Shown here: piece by piece, positions 56,970 through 64,000 of the stretch
Numbering within the stretch: position 1 is the stretch's first letter
Layout: each line of letters starts with the position of its first letter
Assembly: GCA_021781835.1 (NCBI GenBank)
Contig: JAJXWD010000006.1
Location: 42,501 to 106,500, forward strand
From: Pseudomonadota bacterium
GTDB taxonomy: Bacteria; Pseudomonadota; Alphaproteobacteria; Acetobacterales; Acetobacteraceae
Direction: 5' to 3'
Length of the DNA stretch: 64,000 nucleotides
Notes under the pieces: generated by a model
What the model saw: the letters and a program-made list of their open reading frames with translations, nothing else
The model's database searches: none
Told to the model about the DNA's origin: nothing
Position numbers and translations under genes: made by a program

Positions 56970-57980
56970 TCAGCGCCCCTGCTGATAGGCGAACGAGGCG
57001 GCGATTTTCTCGAGCAGATGGGCGCCGGCCGTGGTTGGCGGGTATTTGGGCGCCTCGCCCGGGGCCTGGCAGGTCGGCAGGCAGGCGATGGGGGCGTGAA
57101 AATCGGGGTCGAAGAAAAACGGCAGCGCGTAGCGCTCCTGGCCGGATAGATTGATCACCCTGTGCGGGGTGGACTGGAACACCCCGTTTGTCCAGCGCTC
57201 CATCATGTCACCGATATTGACCACATAAGTCCCCTCGATTGGCGGGGCGTCCACCCATAGGCCATCGCGCCGGCGCACCTGCAGGCCGCCGGTCTGGTCC
57301 TGGTGCAGCAATGTCAGGCAGCCATAATCGGTGTGCGCGCCGGCGCCGATCCGGGATTCGGTGATCCGCCCGCTTTGCGGCGGGTAATGCAGCGGGCCGA
57401 GCGTGGTCATGGTGACGCCGAGCCAGGGCTCGAAAAACGCCTCCTCCAGCCCCAGCGCCAGCGCGAAGGCGCCGATCATCCGGCGGCCCAGCGCCACCAT
57501 CTCATCGTAATAAGCCTGCATCACCTCGCGCCAGCCGGGCAGAAAGCCGGGCCAGAGATTGGGCCCATGCAAGGGCAGCCCGGCCCGCACGCGCTCATGG
57601 GTGGGCGGCAGGTCGCGGCCGATCTTGTAGCCTTCCTTCAAATCCCCCACGGGCTGGCGCAGCGGGTCGAGATTTTCGCCCCCCACCCTGAACCAGCCCC
57701 GATGGCAGGGTGAGCGCTCGATCGCCACGCGCGCCTTCTCGGCCTCGGGCAGGGCAAAAAACCGCTTTGCCTGCTCATGGGCCTGGGCGATCAGCGCCTC
57801 GGGCACGCCATGGTTGGCGGCGTAGAAAAACCCGATCTCGCGGCACGCCGCCCCGATCCGCGCCACCATTTCGGCCTTGCCCGCGCCACCGCCGAGCGCC
57901 GAGACATCGATCACCGGGATCTGCGCCACCGGCATTTGTGTGGCGCGCAAAGCGGGGGCCAGCTCTATGGAATTGGGCAT
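56970..57980 (-). CDS. Isopenicillin-N-synthase-like 2OG-Fe(II) oxygenase
   Basis: A 336-residue non-heme iron oxygenase. Iron ligands are His216 and Asp218 (HTDYG) and His273 (STPHRV). Arg283 in RYALPFFF is the usual 2-oxoglutarate anchor, but the Ser of the R-x-S motif is Ala. The N-terminal IPVIDVSAL and GFFYAANHGVP are standard. The substrate is unknown. The start at 57980 is chosen near the family start; it is divergent from the FGGY kinase. Confidence 0.85.
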   Translation of the reverse strand: MPNSIELAPALRATQMPVAQIPVIDVSALGGGAGKAEMVARIGAACREIGFFYAANHGVPEALIAQAHEQAKRFFALPEAEKARVAIERSPCHRGWFRVGGENLDPLRQPVGDLKEGYKIGRDLPPTHERVRAGLPLHGPNLWPGFLPGWREVMQAYYDEMVALGRRMIGAFALALGLEEAFFEPWLGVTMTTLGPLHYPPQSGRITESRIGAGAHTDYGCLTLLHQDQTGGLQVRRRDGLWVDAPPIEGTYVVNIGDMMERWTNGVFQSTPHRVINLSGQERYALPFFFDPDFHAPIACLPTCQAPGEAPKYPPTTAGAHLLEKIAASFAYQQGR

Positions 57981-58026
57981 GAAGCCGATGCTAGTCTCAA
58001 GCCCGTTGGGTTTCCAGGGTAGAACA

Positions 58027-59523
58027 GTGACGCGGTATCTTCTGGGCATAGATCTCGGCGCGGGCAGCCTCAAGGCCACGCTGATCGACACGAGCGGCCA
58101 TATCAAGGGCGAGGGCGCCCATGCCGTCACCACCTCGGTGCCGCATTTCGGCTGGTCCGAGCAGGACCCGGAAGAGTGGTTTGCCGCCCTCGGCGCCGCC
58201 GTGCCGCGCGCCATCACGGCGGCGGGCATCGCGCCGGGCGAGATCGCCGCCATCGGGGTTTCGGCGGGCGCGCATATTCCGGTGCTGACCGATGAGCATG
58301 ACAATGTGCTCCGCCCCGCCATCATGTGGAACGACCAGCGCGCGGCCGCCGAGGCCGCCGCGCTGCACGCAAGGGCGGGGGAGCGGATCGTTGAGACCGC
58401 GCTCAACCGCGTCAACCCGACCTGGACGCTGGCCATGCTCGCCTGGCTGCAAAAGCATGAGCCAGGGGTGATGGCGCGGGCCGCCCGGCTGCATCTGGCC
58501 AAGGATTATCTGCGCTACCGCCTGACCGGCACCTGGGCGACCGATTTTTCCGACGCCATCGGCGCCCTGCTGGCCGACAACGCCACCGGCGGCTGGTCGG
58601 CCGGGCTGGCCGGGCTCATCGGGCTCGACCCCGCGCTGCTGCCGCCCATCATGCCGGCCACCGCCATTTGCGGGCATGTCACGCCAGCCGCCGGCGCGCT
58701 CACCGGCCTCAAGCCCGGCACGCCGGTGGTGGTTGGCGCCAACGACACCACGGTGGAGTTTTTTGGCGCCGGCGCCACCCGGCCGGGCATGGGCGGGGTC
58801 AAGCTGGCGACCGCCGGGGTGCTTTATCTGGCAACCCAGGGCCCGGCGGTGTTTCCGCCCATTTCCTGCTACCCCCACATCATGCCCGGGCTTTACTACA
58901 CCGCCACCGGCACCAATTCCTGCGCCTCCGCCCATCGCTGGCTGCGCGACCTGATGTTCGCCGAGGGCGGCTTCACGCGCATGGATGAGCTGGCGGCCGA
59001 GACCCCGCGCGGCGCCAACGGGCTGTTGTTTCACCCCTATCTGCAAGGCGAGCGCGCCCCTTACTGGGACCCGCTGCTGCGGGCCGATTTCGTGGGGCTG
59101 ACCATCTCCCACGGCCCGGCCGAGTTCGCCCGCGCGCTCTATGAGGGGCTGGCCTTCTCGATCCGCGATCTGCTCACCGCCGCGCGCGGGCTTGGCCTCT
59201 CGTTTGGCGCCATCCGGCTCATGGGGGGCGGCGCGCGCTCGGCCACCTGGCGCCAGATCATCGCCGATGTCACCGGCCTGACCATCGAGCGCACCGAGGC
59301 GGGGGATGCCTCGTTTGGCGCGGCCCTGGTCGCGGGCATCGGCGCGGGGCTGTTCGCCGGCCCCGAGGAGGCGGTGGCCCGCTGCGTGCGCCTGCGCGAT
59401 GTCACCACGCCAGAGCCCGGCGCCCAGGCTTTCTACGACCAGCTTTTCGCCCTCTACAAAGACACCCAGGCCGCGCTCGCGGGCCTCAATCACCGGCTGC
59501 ACGCGCTGACCCGTGGCGCGTGA
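58027..59523 (+). CDS. xylB: FGGY family carbohydrate kinase, xylulokinase-like
   Basis: A 498-residue sugar kinase. The N-terminal GIDLGAGSLKATLID, the middle WNDQRAAAEA and the late GGGARSATWRQIIADVTG are FGGY signatures, and the overall pattern is nearest to xylulokinases. No sugar transporter or isomerase is near, so the substrate is a guess. The start is a GTG at 58027 with only a weak ribosome site. Confidence 0.8.
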   Translation: MTRYLLGIDLGAGSLKATLIDTSGHIKGEGAHAVTTSVPHFGWSEQDPEEWFAALGAAVPRAITAAGIAPGEIAAIGVSAGAHIPVLTDEHDNVLRPAIMWNDQRAAAEAAALHARAGERIVETALNRVNPTWTLAMLAWLQKHEPGVMARAARLHLAKDYLRYRLTGTWATDFSDAIGALLADNATGGWSAGLAGLIGLDPALLPPIMPATAICGHVTPAAGALTGLKPGTPVVVGANDTTVEFFGAGATRPGMGGVKLATAGVLYLATQGPAVFPPISCYPHIMPGLYYTATGTNSCASAHRWLRDLMFAEGGFTRMDELAAETPRGANGLLFHPYLQGERAPYWDPLLRADFVGLTISHGPAEFARALYEGLAFSIRDLLTAARGLGLSFGAIRLMGGGARSATWRQIIADVTGLTIERTEAGDASFGAALVAGIGAGLFAGPEEAVARCVRLRDVTTPEPGAQAFYDQLFALYKDTQAALAGLNHRLHALTRGA

Positions 59524-59617
59524 AAACCCCTTGCCCGCCCCTTGTTTGCAGGGCAAACACAGCCAACCTAATCGGCTATCAGTACCAAGCAGGTCCGCTT
59601 AAGCGGCAGGAGTTTCC

Positions 59618-60172
59618 ATGTTCATCGAAACCGAATCCACCCCCAACCCCGCGACGCTGAAATTCCTCCCCGGCCGCGCCATTTTGGGCGACAAGACCGC
59701 CGATTTCGCCGATGCCGACGCCGCCCTCATCTCCCCGCTGGCCGAGGCGCTGTTTGGGCTCGATGGCGTCGAGCGCGTGTTTCTGGGCGGTGATTTCGTC
59801 ACCGTCACCAAGGGCCGCGACACCGAATGGAGCGCGCTCAAGCCCCAGGTGCTGGCGTTGCTCATGGACCATCTGGTCTCCAACCGCCCGATCCTGCGCG
59901 AGGATGTCGTGCTGGCGGCCGAGGATGTCGATCCGGCCGATGCCGAGATCGTCGCCCAGATCAAGGAGCTGCTCGACACCCGCATCCGCCCCGCCGTCGC
60001 GGGCGATGGCGGCGACATCATCTTTCGGGGCTTTCGCGATGGCGTGGTCAGCCTGAAGATGCAGGGCGCCTGCGCCGGCTGCCCGTCCTCCACCGCCACG
60101 CTCAAGCATGGCATCGAGAATATGCTCAAGCACTATATTCCCGAGGTCGTCTCGGTTACACAGGCGGCCTGA
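59618..60172 (+). CDS. nfuA: NifU-like scaffold protein (Nfu)
   Basis: A 184-residue iron-sulfur carrier. The N-terminal Nfu_N domain starts MFIETESTPNPATLKFLPG; the C-terminal NifU domain has RPAVAGDGGDI and the cluster-binding Cys152/Cys155 in CAGCPSSTATLKHGIE. It delivers clusters to target enzymes. Twenty bases separate it from the next gene. Confidence 0.94.
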   Translation: MFIETESTPNPATLKFLPGRAILGDKTADFADADAALISPLAEALFGLDGVERVFLGGDFVTVTKGRDTEWSALKPQVLALLMDHLVSNRPILREDVVLAAEDVDPADAEIVAQIKELLDTRIRPAVAGDGGDIIFRGFRDGVVSLKMQGACAGCPSSTATLKHGIENMLKHYIPEVVSVTQAA

Positions 60173-60192
60173 CGGTCTTCGAGGGAACAGAC

Positions 60193-60777
60193 ATGGTGTT
60201 AGACGACGCGGCGCTCGATCAGCTTTTCCGCCAGGCCCGGACCCATGAGCGGTTCTCGGCCGAGCCGGTGACCGATGAGCAGCTCAAGGCCCTCTATGAT
60301 CTGATCAAGTTCGGCCCGACCTCGGCCAATTCCTCGCCCGCGCGGTTTTTGTTCGTGCGCAGCGCCGAGGGCAAGGAGAAGCTGCGCACCACGCTCAGCC
60401 AGGGCAATGTCGATAAGGTCATGGCCGCGCCGCTCACCGTGGTGGTGGCCCATGACCCGCAATTCTACCATAAATTCACCACCCTCTACCCGGCGGCCGA
60501 CATCAAGACCTGGTTCTCCGGCAATCCCGACCTCGCCGAGGATACCGCCGCGCGCAACTCCACCCTCCAGGGGGCCTATTTCATGCTCGGCGCGCGCGCG
60601 CTGGGGTTCGATATCGGCGCCATGTCGGGCTTTGACCGCGTCAAGCTCGACCGCGCCTTTTTCACCCAAAGCGGCTGGAAGTCCAATTTCCTCATCAATC
60701 TCGGCCATGCCGACGGGGCCGAGCTGCCGCCCCGCCTGCCGCGCCTGGCGTTTGAAGAGGTCACGGCCTTCGCATGA
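60193..60777 (+). CDS. Nitroreductase family protein, RutE/malonic-semialdehyde-reductase-like
   Basis: A 194-residue flavin-dependent reductase. FGPTSANSSPARFLFV binds the flavin and GWKSNFLINLGHADG closes the domain, both typical of RutE/HadB-type 3-hydroxypropionate dehydrogenases. No other rut genes are near except a flavin reductase at 63.4 kb, so the pyrimidine link is not supported. It overlaps tsaB by four bases. Confidence 0.85.
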   Translation: MVLDDAALDQLFRQARTHERFSAEPVTDEQLKALYDLIKFGPTSANSSPARFLFVRSAEGKEKLRTTLSQGNVDKVMAAPLTVVVAHDPQFYHKFTTLYPAADIKTWFSGNPDLAEDTAARNSTLQGAYFMLGARALGFDIGAMSGFDRVKLDRAFFTQSGWKSNFLINLGHADGAELPPRLPRLAFEEVTAFA

Positions 60778-61415
60778 GCTGGCTGGCGCTCGATGCCTCG
60801 GGCTCGCATGCCGGGCTCGCGCTGCTCGATGATGACGGCGCCATCCGCCATCAGGCCTTCGCGCCCTTGAAGCCCGGCCTGATCGAAACCCTGCCGGTGC
60901 TGCTGGCCAAGGCCAGCGCGGGCCAGCGCATCAGCAATGTCGCGGTCGGCACCGGGCCTGGCAGCTTCACGGGGCTGCGCACGGTCATCGCCCTGGCGCA
61001 AGGCTTCGCGGCGGCGGCCGACGCGCCGCTTTGGGGCGTGCCGGTGGCCTTGGCCTTCGCCCAGGCGCTGCCGGGGCTGCATCACCCGCTTTGGGGCGTG
61101 GCGCGGGCGCGCAAGGGGCGGGTGTTTCTGCTCCGGGGTGACCAGACCGAGGCATTCGCCGATGAGGATGTGCCGAGCCCTCAGGGCCTCACCGCCCTGG
61201 CCGGGGAGGCGGCGGCCGAGATCGCCGCGCGTCTGGCCGCCAAGGGGGCGGATATCATGCTCACCAATGTCAAAACCGTGCATCCGGCCTGGGTCGGGCG
61301 CGCGGCCCAGGCCCAGGCGGCGGCGGGGCTGGCGCCCCAGCCCGCCTTGCCCCTGTATGTCGATCCGCCCGAGGCCAAGCTGCCCGCGCACGGCCTGCGC
61401 CCGGCGCCCGTCTGA
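60774..61415 (+). CDS. tsaB: tRNA threonylcarbamoyladenosine synthesis protein TsaB
   Basis: A 213-residue protein of the ASKHA fold that supports TsaD in making t6A at tRNA position 37. It has LALDASGSHAGLAL at the N-terminus and VAVGTGPGSFTGLRTVIALAQG. It is followed at once by a RimI-like gene, the common tsaB-rimI pair. Confidence 0.92.
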   Translation: MSWLALDASGSHAGLALLDDDGAIRHQAFAPLKPGLIETLPVLLAKASAGQRISNVAVGTGPGSFTGLRTVIALAQGFAAAADAPLWGVPVALAFAQALPGLHHPLWGVARARKGRVFLLRGDQTEAFADEDVPSPQGLTALAGEAAAEIAARLAAKGADIMLTNVKTVHPAWVGRAAQAQAAAGLAPQPALPLYVDPPEAKLPAHGLRPAPV

Positions 61416-61829
61416 ATGGCCCCGGCCGGCCCCGCCTTCGCGCCGGTTTTCGCGGCGCTCCACCCCCAAGTCTTCCCCCATGAGCCATGGGACGAGCCAA
61501 GCTTCGCCACCCTGCTCGCCCAGCCCGGCGTGCTGGGCTTCATAGACCCGCGCGGCGGCTTTTTGCTGCTCCGCCAGGTGCTGGACGAAGCCGAGATATT
61601 GACCATTGGCGCCACCCAGCCGCGCCGGGGCATTGCCAGCGCGCTGCTGCGCGAAGGGCTGGCGGCCTTGCGCGCGCGGGGCGTCACCGCCCTGTTTCTC
61701 GAGGTGGCCGCGCGCAACGCCCCCGCCCGCGCGCTTTATGCGGGGTTTGGGTTCGTGCAGGCCGGGCTGCGCCGGCGTTATTACACAGATGGCGATGATG
61801 CCCTGACACTGCGCCTCGAAATAGGCTAG
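61416..61829 (+). CDS. rimI: RimI-like N-acetyltransferase
   Basis: A 137-residue GNAT protein: HPQVFPHEPWDEPSFATLL at the N-terminus, the acetyl-CoA loop QPRRGIASALL and the C-terminal NAPARALYAGFGF. RimI acetylates the N-terminus of ribosomal protein S18 in E. coli; rpsR is also in this window. It starts at the base after the tsaB stop. Confidence 0.87.
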   Translation: MAPAGPAFAPVFAALHPQVFPHEPWDEPSFATLLAQPGVLGFIDPRGGFLLLRQVLDEAEILTIGATQPRRGIASALLREGLAALRARGVTALFLEVAARNAPARALYAGFGFVQAGLRRRYYTDGDDALTLRLEIG

Positions 61830-61895
61830 AGATCGGGCACGCATTTTAACGGAAGTTTATCTTTGGCTGGTCTCCGATCCGGCCGAGAAGCAGAT

Positions 61896-63404
61896 ATGGA
61901 CCAGATGATCAGCCAGTCCCCGCCCGACCTCCGCCCCATCACCCGCCGCGCCGTGGTCGATCTCGGCTCGAATTCCGTCCGCCTCGTGATCTATGAGGGC
62001 GAGACGCGCAACCCCGCGCAGATCTTCAACGAAAAGGCCGTGCTGCGCCTGGCCAAGGGCATGACCCGCACCGGCAATCTCGACGATGCCACCATGGCCC
62101 AGGCCGAGACGGTGCTGCACCGCTATGCCGCCATCGCGCGCGCCATGGGGGCCGTGCCGGTCGATGTGCTGGCTACCTCGGCCGTGCGCGATGCGCAAAA
62201 CGGCCCGGATTTCATCCGCCGCGTCACCGCCCGCCTGCCCGATCTGCGCGTGCGCGTGCTCTCGGGCGAGGAGGAGGCCGTGCTCTCGGGCGAGGGCGTG
62301 CTGTGCGGCATTCCGGGCGCGGACGGCATATTGGCCGATCTGGGCGGCGGCTCGCTGGAGCTGGTGCGCCTGGCGGCCGGCACGGTGGGGCGGGCGGCCA
62401 CGCTGCCGGTCGGCGTCATCCGCCTGGCCGACCGCGCGGGCGACGACCCGGTGAAGGCCCGCGCCCTGGTCAGCGCCGAGCTGGAAACCGTGCCCTTCGC
62501 CGCCGAGGCGGCGGGCAAGGATTTGTATGTGTCCGGCGGCGCCTTCCGGGCGCTGGCGCGCATCCATATCGCGCAGACCGGCTACCCGCTGAACATCATT
62601 CACCATTACACCATCGGGCGCGAGGAGGCGCGCGACCTGGCGGGCGTGATCTCCGAGGCCGGGCGCAAGCTCATCGAGCGCATGCCCGGCGTGCCGCGCC
62701 GGCGAATCGAGGATCTGCCCTTCGCCGCCATCATTTTGCGCCGCCTGCTGCGCGCCACCGGCGCGGAGCGGGTGGTGTTTTCGGCCAATGGCCTGCGCGA
62801 GGGCTGGTTCACCCGCCAGCTTCCCCCCGCCATCAGCGCCCAGGACCCGCTGCTCGCCGCCTCGCGCGATCTCACGCGGGGCGTGATCCGCGCCGCCAAC
62901 CTGCCCCCGGCCCTGGTCGAGTGGACCGCGCCGCTTTTTCCCGGCGAGACCCAAGCCCAGGCCCGGCTGCGCGCCGCCGCCTGCTGGCTCTCCGACATTG
63001 GCAGCCTCGAACACCCCGAATACCGCGCCGAGCAGGCTTTTTTGCGCGTGCTGCGCCAGTCCGGCATGGCGCTCGACCATCACGCCCGCGCCTTTCTGGC
63101 CCTGACCATCGCGCTGCGTTACGAGGCCCCGCCCGACGCGCCCTTCCTGGCCCCGGCCCGCACCCTGCTCGACATGTACGCCGCCCACCGCGCCGAAACG
63201 CTGGGCACCGCGCTCCGCCTCGCCTACACGCTCTCGGCGGGCACGCCCAACCTGCTCGGCGGCACCACCCTCATGCTCTCGGCCGGCAAGCTCGCGCTGG
63301 GGCTGGCCGAAGCCAATGGCGTGTTCGCGGGTGATGCCGTGCTGCGCCGGCTCGAGCGCCTGGCCCAGATGCTGGGTCTGGAAGCCGAGACCCAGCTGCG
63401 CTGA
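61896..63404 (+). CDS. ppx: Exopolyphosphatase / Ppx-GppA family phosphatase
   Basis: A 502-residue enzyme that removes phosphate from polyphosphate ends or converts pppGpp. ASHKA-fold motifs are VVDLGSNSVRLVIYE, ATSAVRDAQNG, SGEEEAVLSGEG and LADLGGGSLELV. A C-terminal HD-like region (about 320-500) follows. The start at 61896 is the first ATG; a second Met three codons later is possible. Its TGA abuts the stop of the next gene (TGATCA). Confidence 0.92.
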   Translation: MDQMISQSPPDLRPITRRAVVDLGSNSVRLVIYEGETRNPAQIFNEKAVLRLAKGMTRTGNLDDATMAQAETVLHRYAAIARAMGAVPVDVLATSAVRDAQNGPDFIRRVTARLPDLRVRVLSGEEEAVLSGEGVLCGIPGADGILADLGGGSLELVRLAAGTVGRAATLPVGVIRLADRAGDDPVKARALVSAELETVPFAAEAAGKDLYVSGGAFRALARIHIAQTGYPLNIIHHYTIGREEARDLAGVISEAGRKLIERMPGVPRRRIEDLPFAAIILRRLLRATGAERVVFSANGLREGWFTRQLPPAISAQDPLLAASRDLTRGVIRAANLPPALVEWTAPLFPGETQAQARLRAAACWLSDIGSLEHPEYRAEQAFLRVLRQSGMALDHHARAFLALTIALRYEAPPDAPFLAPARTLLDMYAAHRAETLGTALRLAYTLSAGTPNLLGGTTLMLSAGKLALGLAEANGVFAGDAVLRRLERLAQMLGLEAETQLR

Positions 63405-63914
63405 TCACGCGCCCCGCGGGGCCAGCCGGTGATAGGCGCGGCCGTGATAAATCAGCCCCGAGCTTTCCTCGTGCAGGTGGATGGCCTGCACCGCGCCAAA
63501 AAACACCGTATGGGTGCCGACATCCAGCATTTGCGTCACCTTGCAGTCCAGCGCCGCGGTGGCGCTGGCGAGCGCCGGGGCGCCGGTGGCCAGCCGCAGC
63601 CAGCGCGCCTGGGCGAAACGCGCGCTCATGGGCAAATTGTCGCGCCCCGCGAACACGGGGGAGAGCGCCTCATCGCGGTGTGAGAGCACGTTGACGCAAA
63701 ATATCCCGGCCTCGCGGAAGGCTTCATATTGGCGGCTGGCGCGGTTGAGGCAGACCAGCAGGGTGGGCGGTTCGTCGGTCACCGAGGTCACGGCGGAGAC
63801 GGTCATGCCCACATCCCCCTCGGCGGTCGAGGTGGTGACGATGGTCACGGCCGCGCCCAGGCGCGCCATGGATTCGCGGAAACGGGCCCGTGCAGCCCCC
63901 GATGGATCAATCAT
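63405..63914 (-). CDS. Flavin reductase family protein (HpaC/RutF-like)
   Basis: A 169-residue FMN-binding split-barrel reductase: FRESMARLGAAVTIVTT, GMTVSAVTSVTDEPPTLLVCLN and the C-terminal HTVFFGAVQAI and LIYHGRAYHRL. It supplies reduced flavin to a partner oxygenase, not identified here. It is tail-to-tail with ppx. Confidence 0.88.
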   Translation of the reverse strand: MIDPSGAARARFRESMARLGAAVTIVTTSTAEGDVGMTVSAVTSVTDEPPTLLVCLNRASRQYEAFREAGIFCVNVLSHRDEALSPVFAGRDNLPMSARFAQARWLRLATGAPALASATAALDCKVTQMLDVGTHTVFFGAVQAIHLHEESSGLIYHGRAYHRLAPRGA

Positions 63915-63924
63915 GCAAAAGTTA

Positions 63925-64000
63925 TTAGGTGCTGTTGCCGGGCGTGCGCAAGCAGCGCCCCAGCCCGATCGCCCGCTCCCCGAATGTGGCCCTCAGCTGG
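63925..64000 (-). CDS. Possible C-terminal end of a gene entering from the right
   Basis: An open frame of 24 codons before a TAA at 63925-63927, reading into the window edge (ends in GRCLRTPGNST). Too short to identify; given only because it is the sole candidate in the last 86 bases. Confidence 0.25.
   Translation of the reverse strand, partial: QLRATFGERAIGLGRCLRTPGNST

Overview
The window is a gene-dense, very GC-rich chromosomal segment of an alphaproteobacterium, most likely Rhodospirillales/Acetobacteraceae; the family is an inference from gene content and no 16S gene is present. Alphaproteobacterial signs are a CcrM-type methylase, the split Fo operon atpI-B-E-X-F, a short HprK kinase with a permease-free PTS, the usg gene, FixL/FixJ/FixK, an HdaA-type DnaA regulator next to ppk, and CIRCE control of groESL.

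Layout. 1-8.8 kb: the 5' part of dnaB (leaves the window), divergent from a large acyl-CoA-synthetase/acetyltransferase fusion; then rpsF-rpsR-rplI, a cyclopropane-fatty-acid-synthase-like methyltransferase, an S49 peptidase and a GNAT enzyme. 8.6-16.2 kb: a small membrane protein, purM-purN, an AI-2E-family permease, hdaA, ppk, usg and metA. 16.5-22.5 kb: groES-groEL and a Zur regulator beside a four-gene zinc ABC transporter. 22.5-26.8 kb: an oxygen-sensing island (fixK, a receiver-only protein, fixJ, fixL and a degenerate carbamate-kinase-like gene). 26.9-31.9 kb: a basic-amino-acid ABC transporter lacking its ATPase, then the ATP synthase Fo operon. 32.1-36.6 kb: ccrM, then nsrR, an Hcr-like reductase and hcp for NO handling. 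36.8-40.7 kb: hprK, rapZ, EIIA, HPr and EI. 40.8-45.4 kb: a BaiN-type flavoprotein, a LysR regulator, glutaryl-CoA dehydrogenase and a CoA-transferase. 45.5-49.5 kb: a glycerol operon (glpA-like dehydrogenase, partner oxidoreductase, glpK). 49.6-64 kb: stress-type protein, Lrp regulator, divergent CtaG-like protein, ABC-F ATPase, ndk, [2Fe-2S] protein, DUF255 protein, 2OG-Fe(II) oxygenase, FGGY kinase, nfu, RutE-like reductase, tsaB, rimI, ppx and a flavin reductase.

How the parts work together. FixL is a heme-PAS sensor and FixJ its regulator. A perfect FixJ-like palindrome precedes fixK, and FixK carries the E-x2-S-R recognition helix expected to read TTGAT-N4-ATCAA. That exact motif lies upstream of hcp. 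The sequence therefore suggests a chain from low oxygen through FixLJ and FixK to Hcp/Hcr, with NsrR adding NO control.

The most unusual material is not in the genes but in the gaps between convergent genes. A 105-bp double-hairpin repeat occurs three times, always between convergent genes, always in the same orientation, with a CcrM (GANTC) site in one loop; two copies supply the stop codon of a flanking gene. A REP-like element occurs three times and a 52-bp duplication once, also in convergent gaps. I saw no tRNA, rRNA, CRISPR array, prophage, insertion sequence or recognisable defence system.
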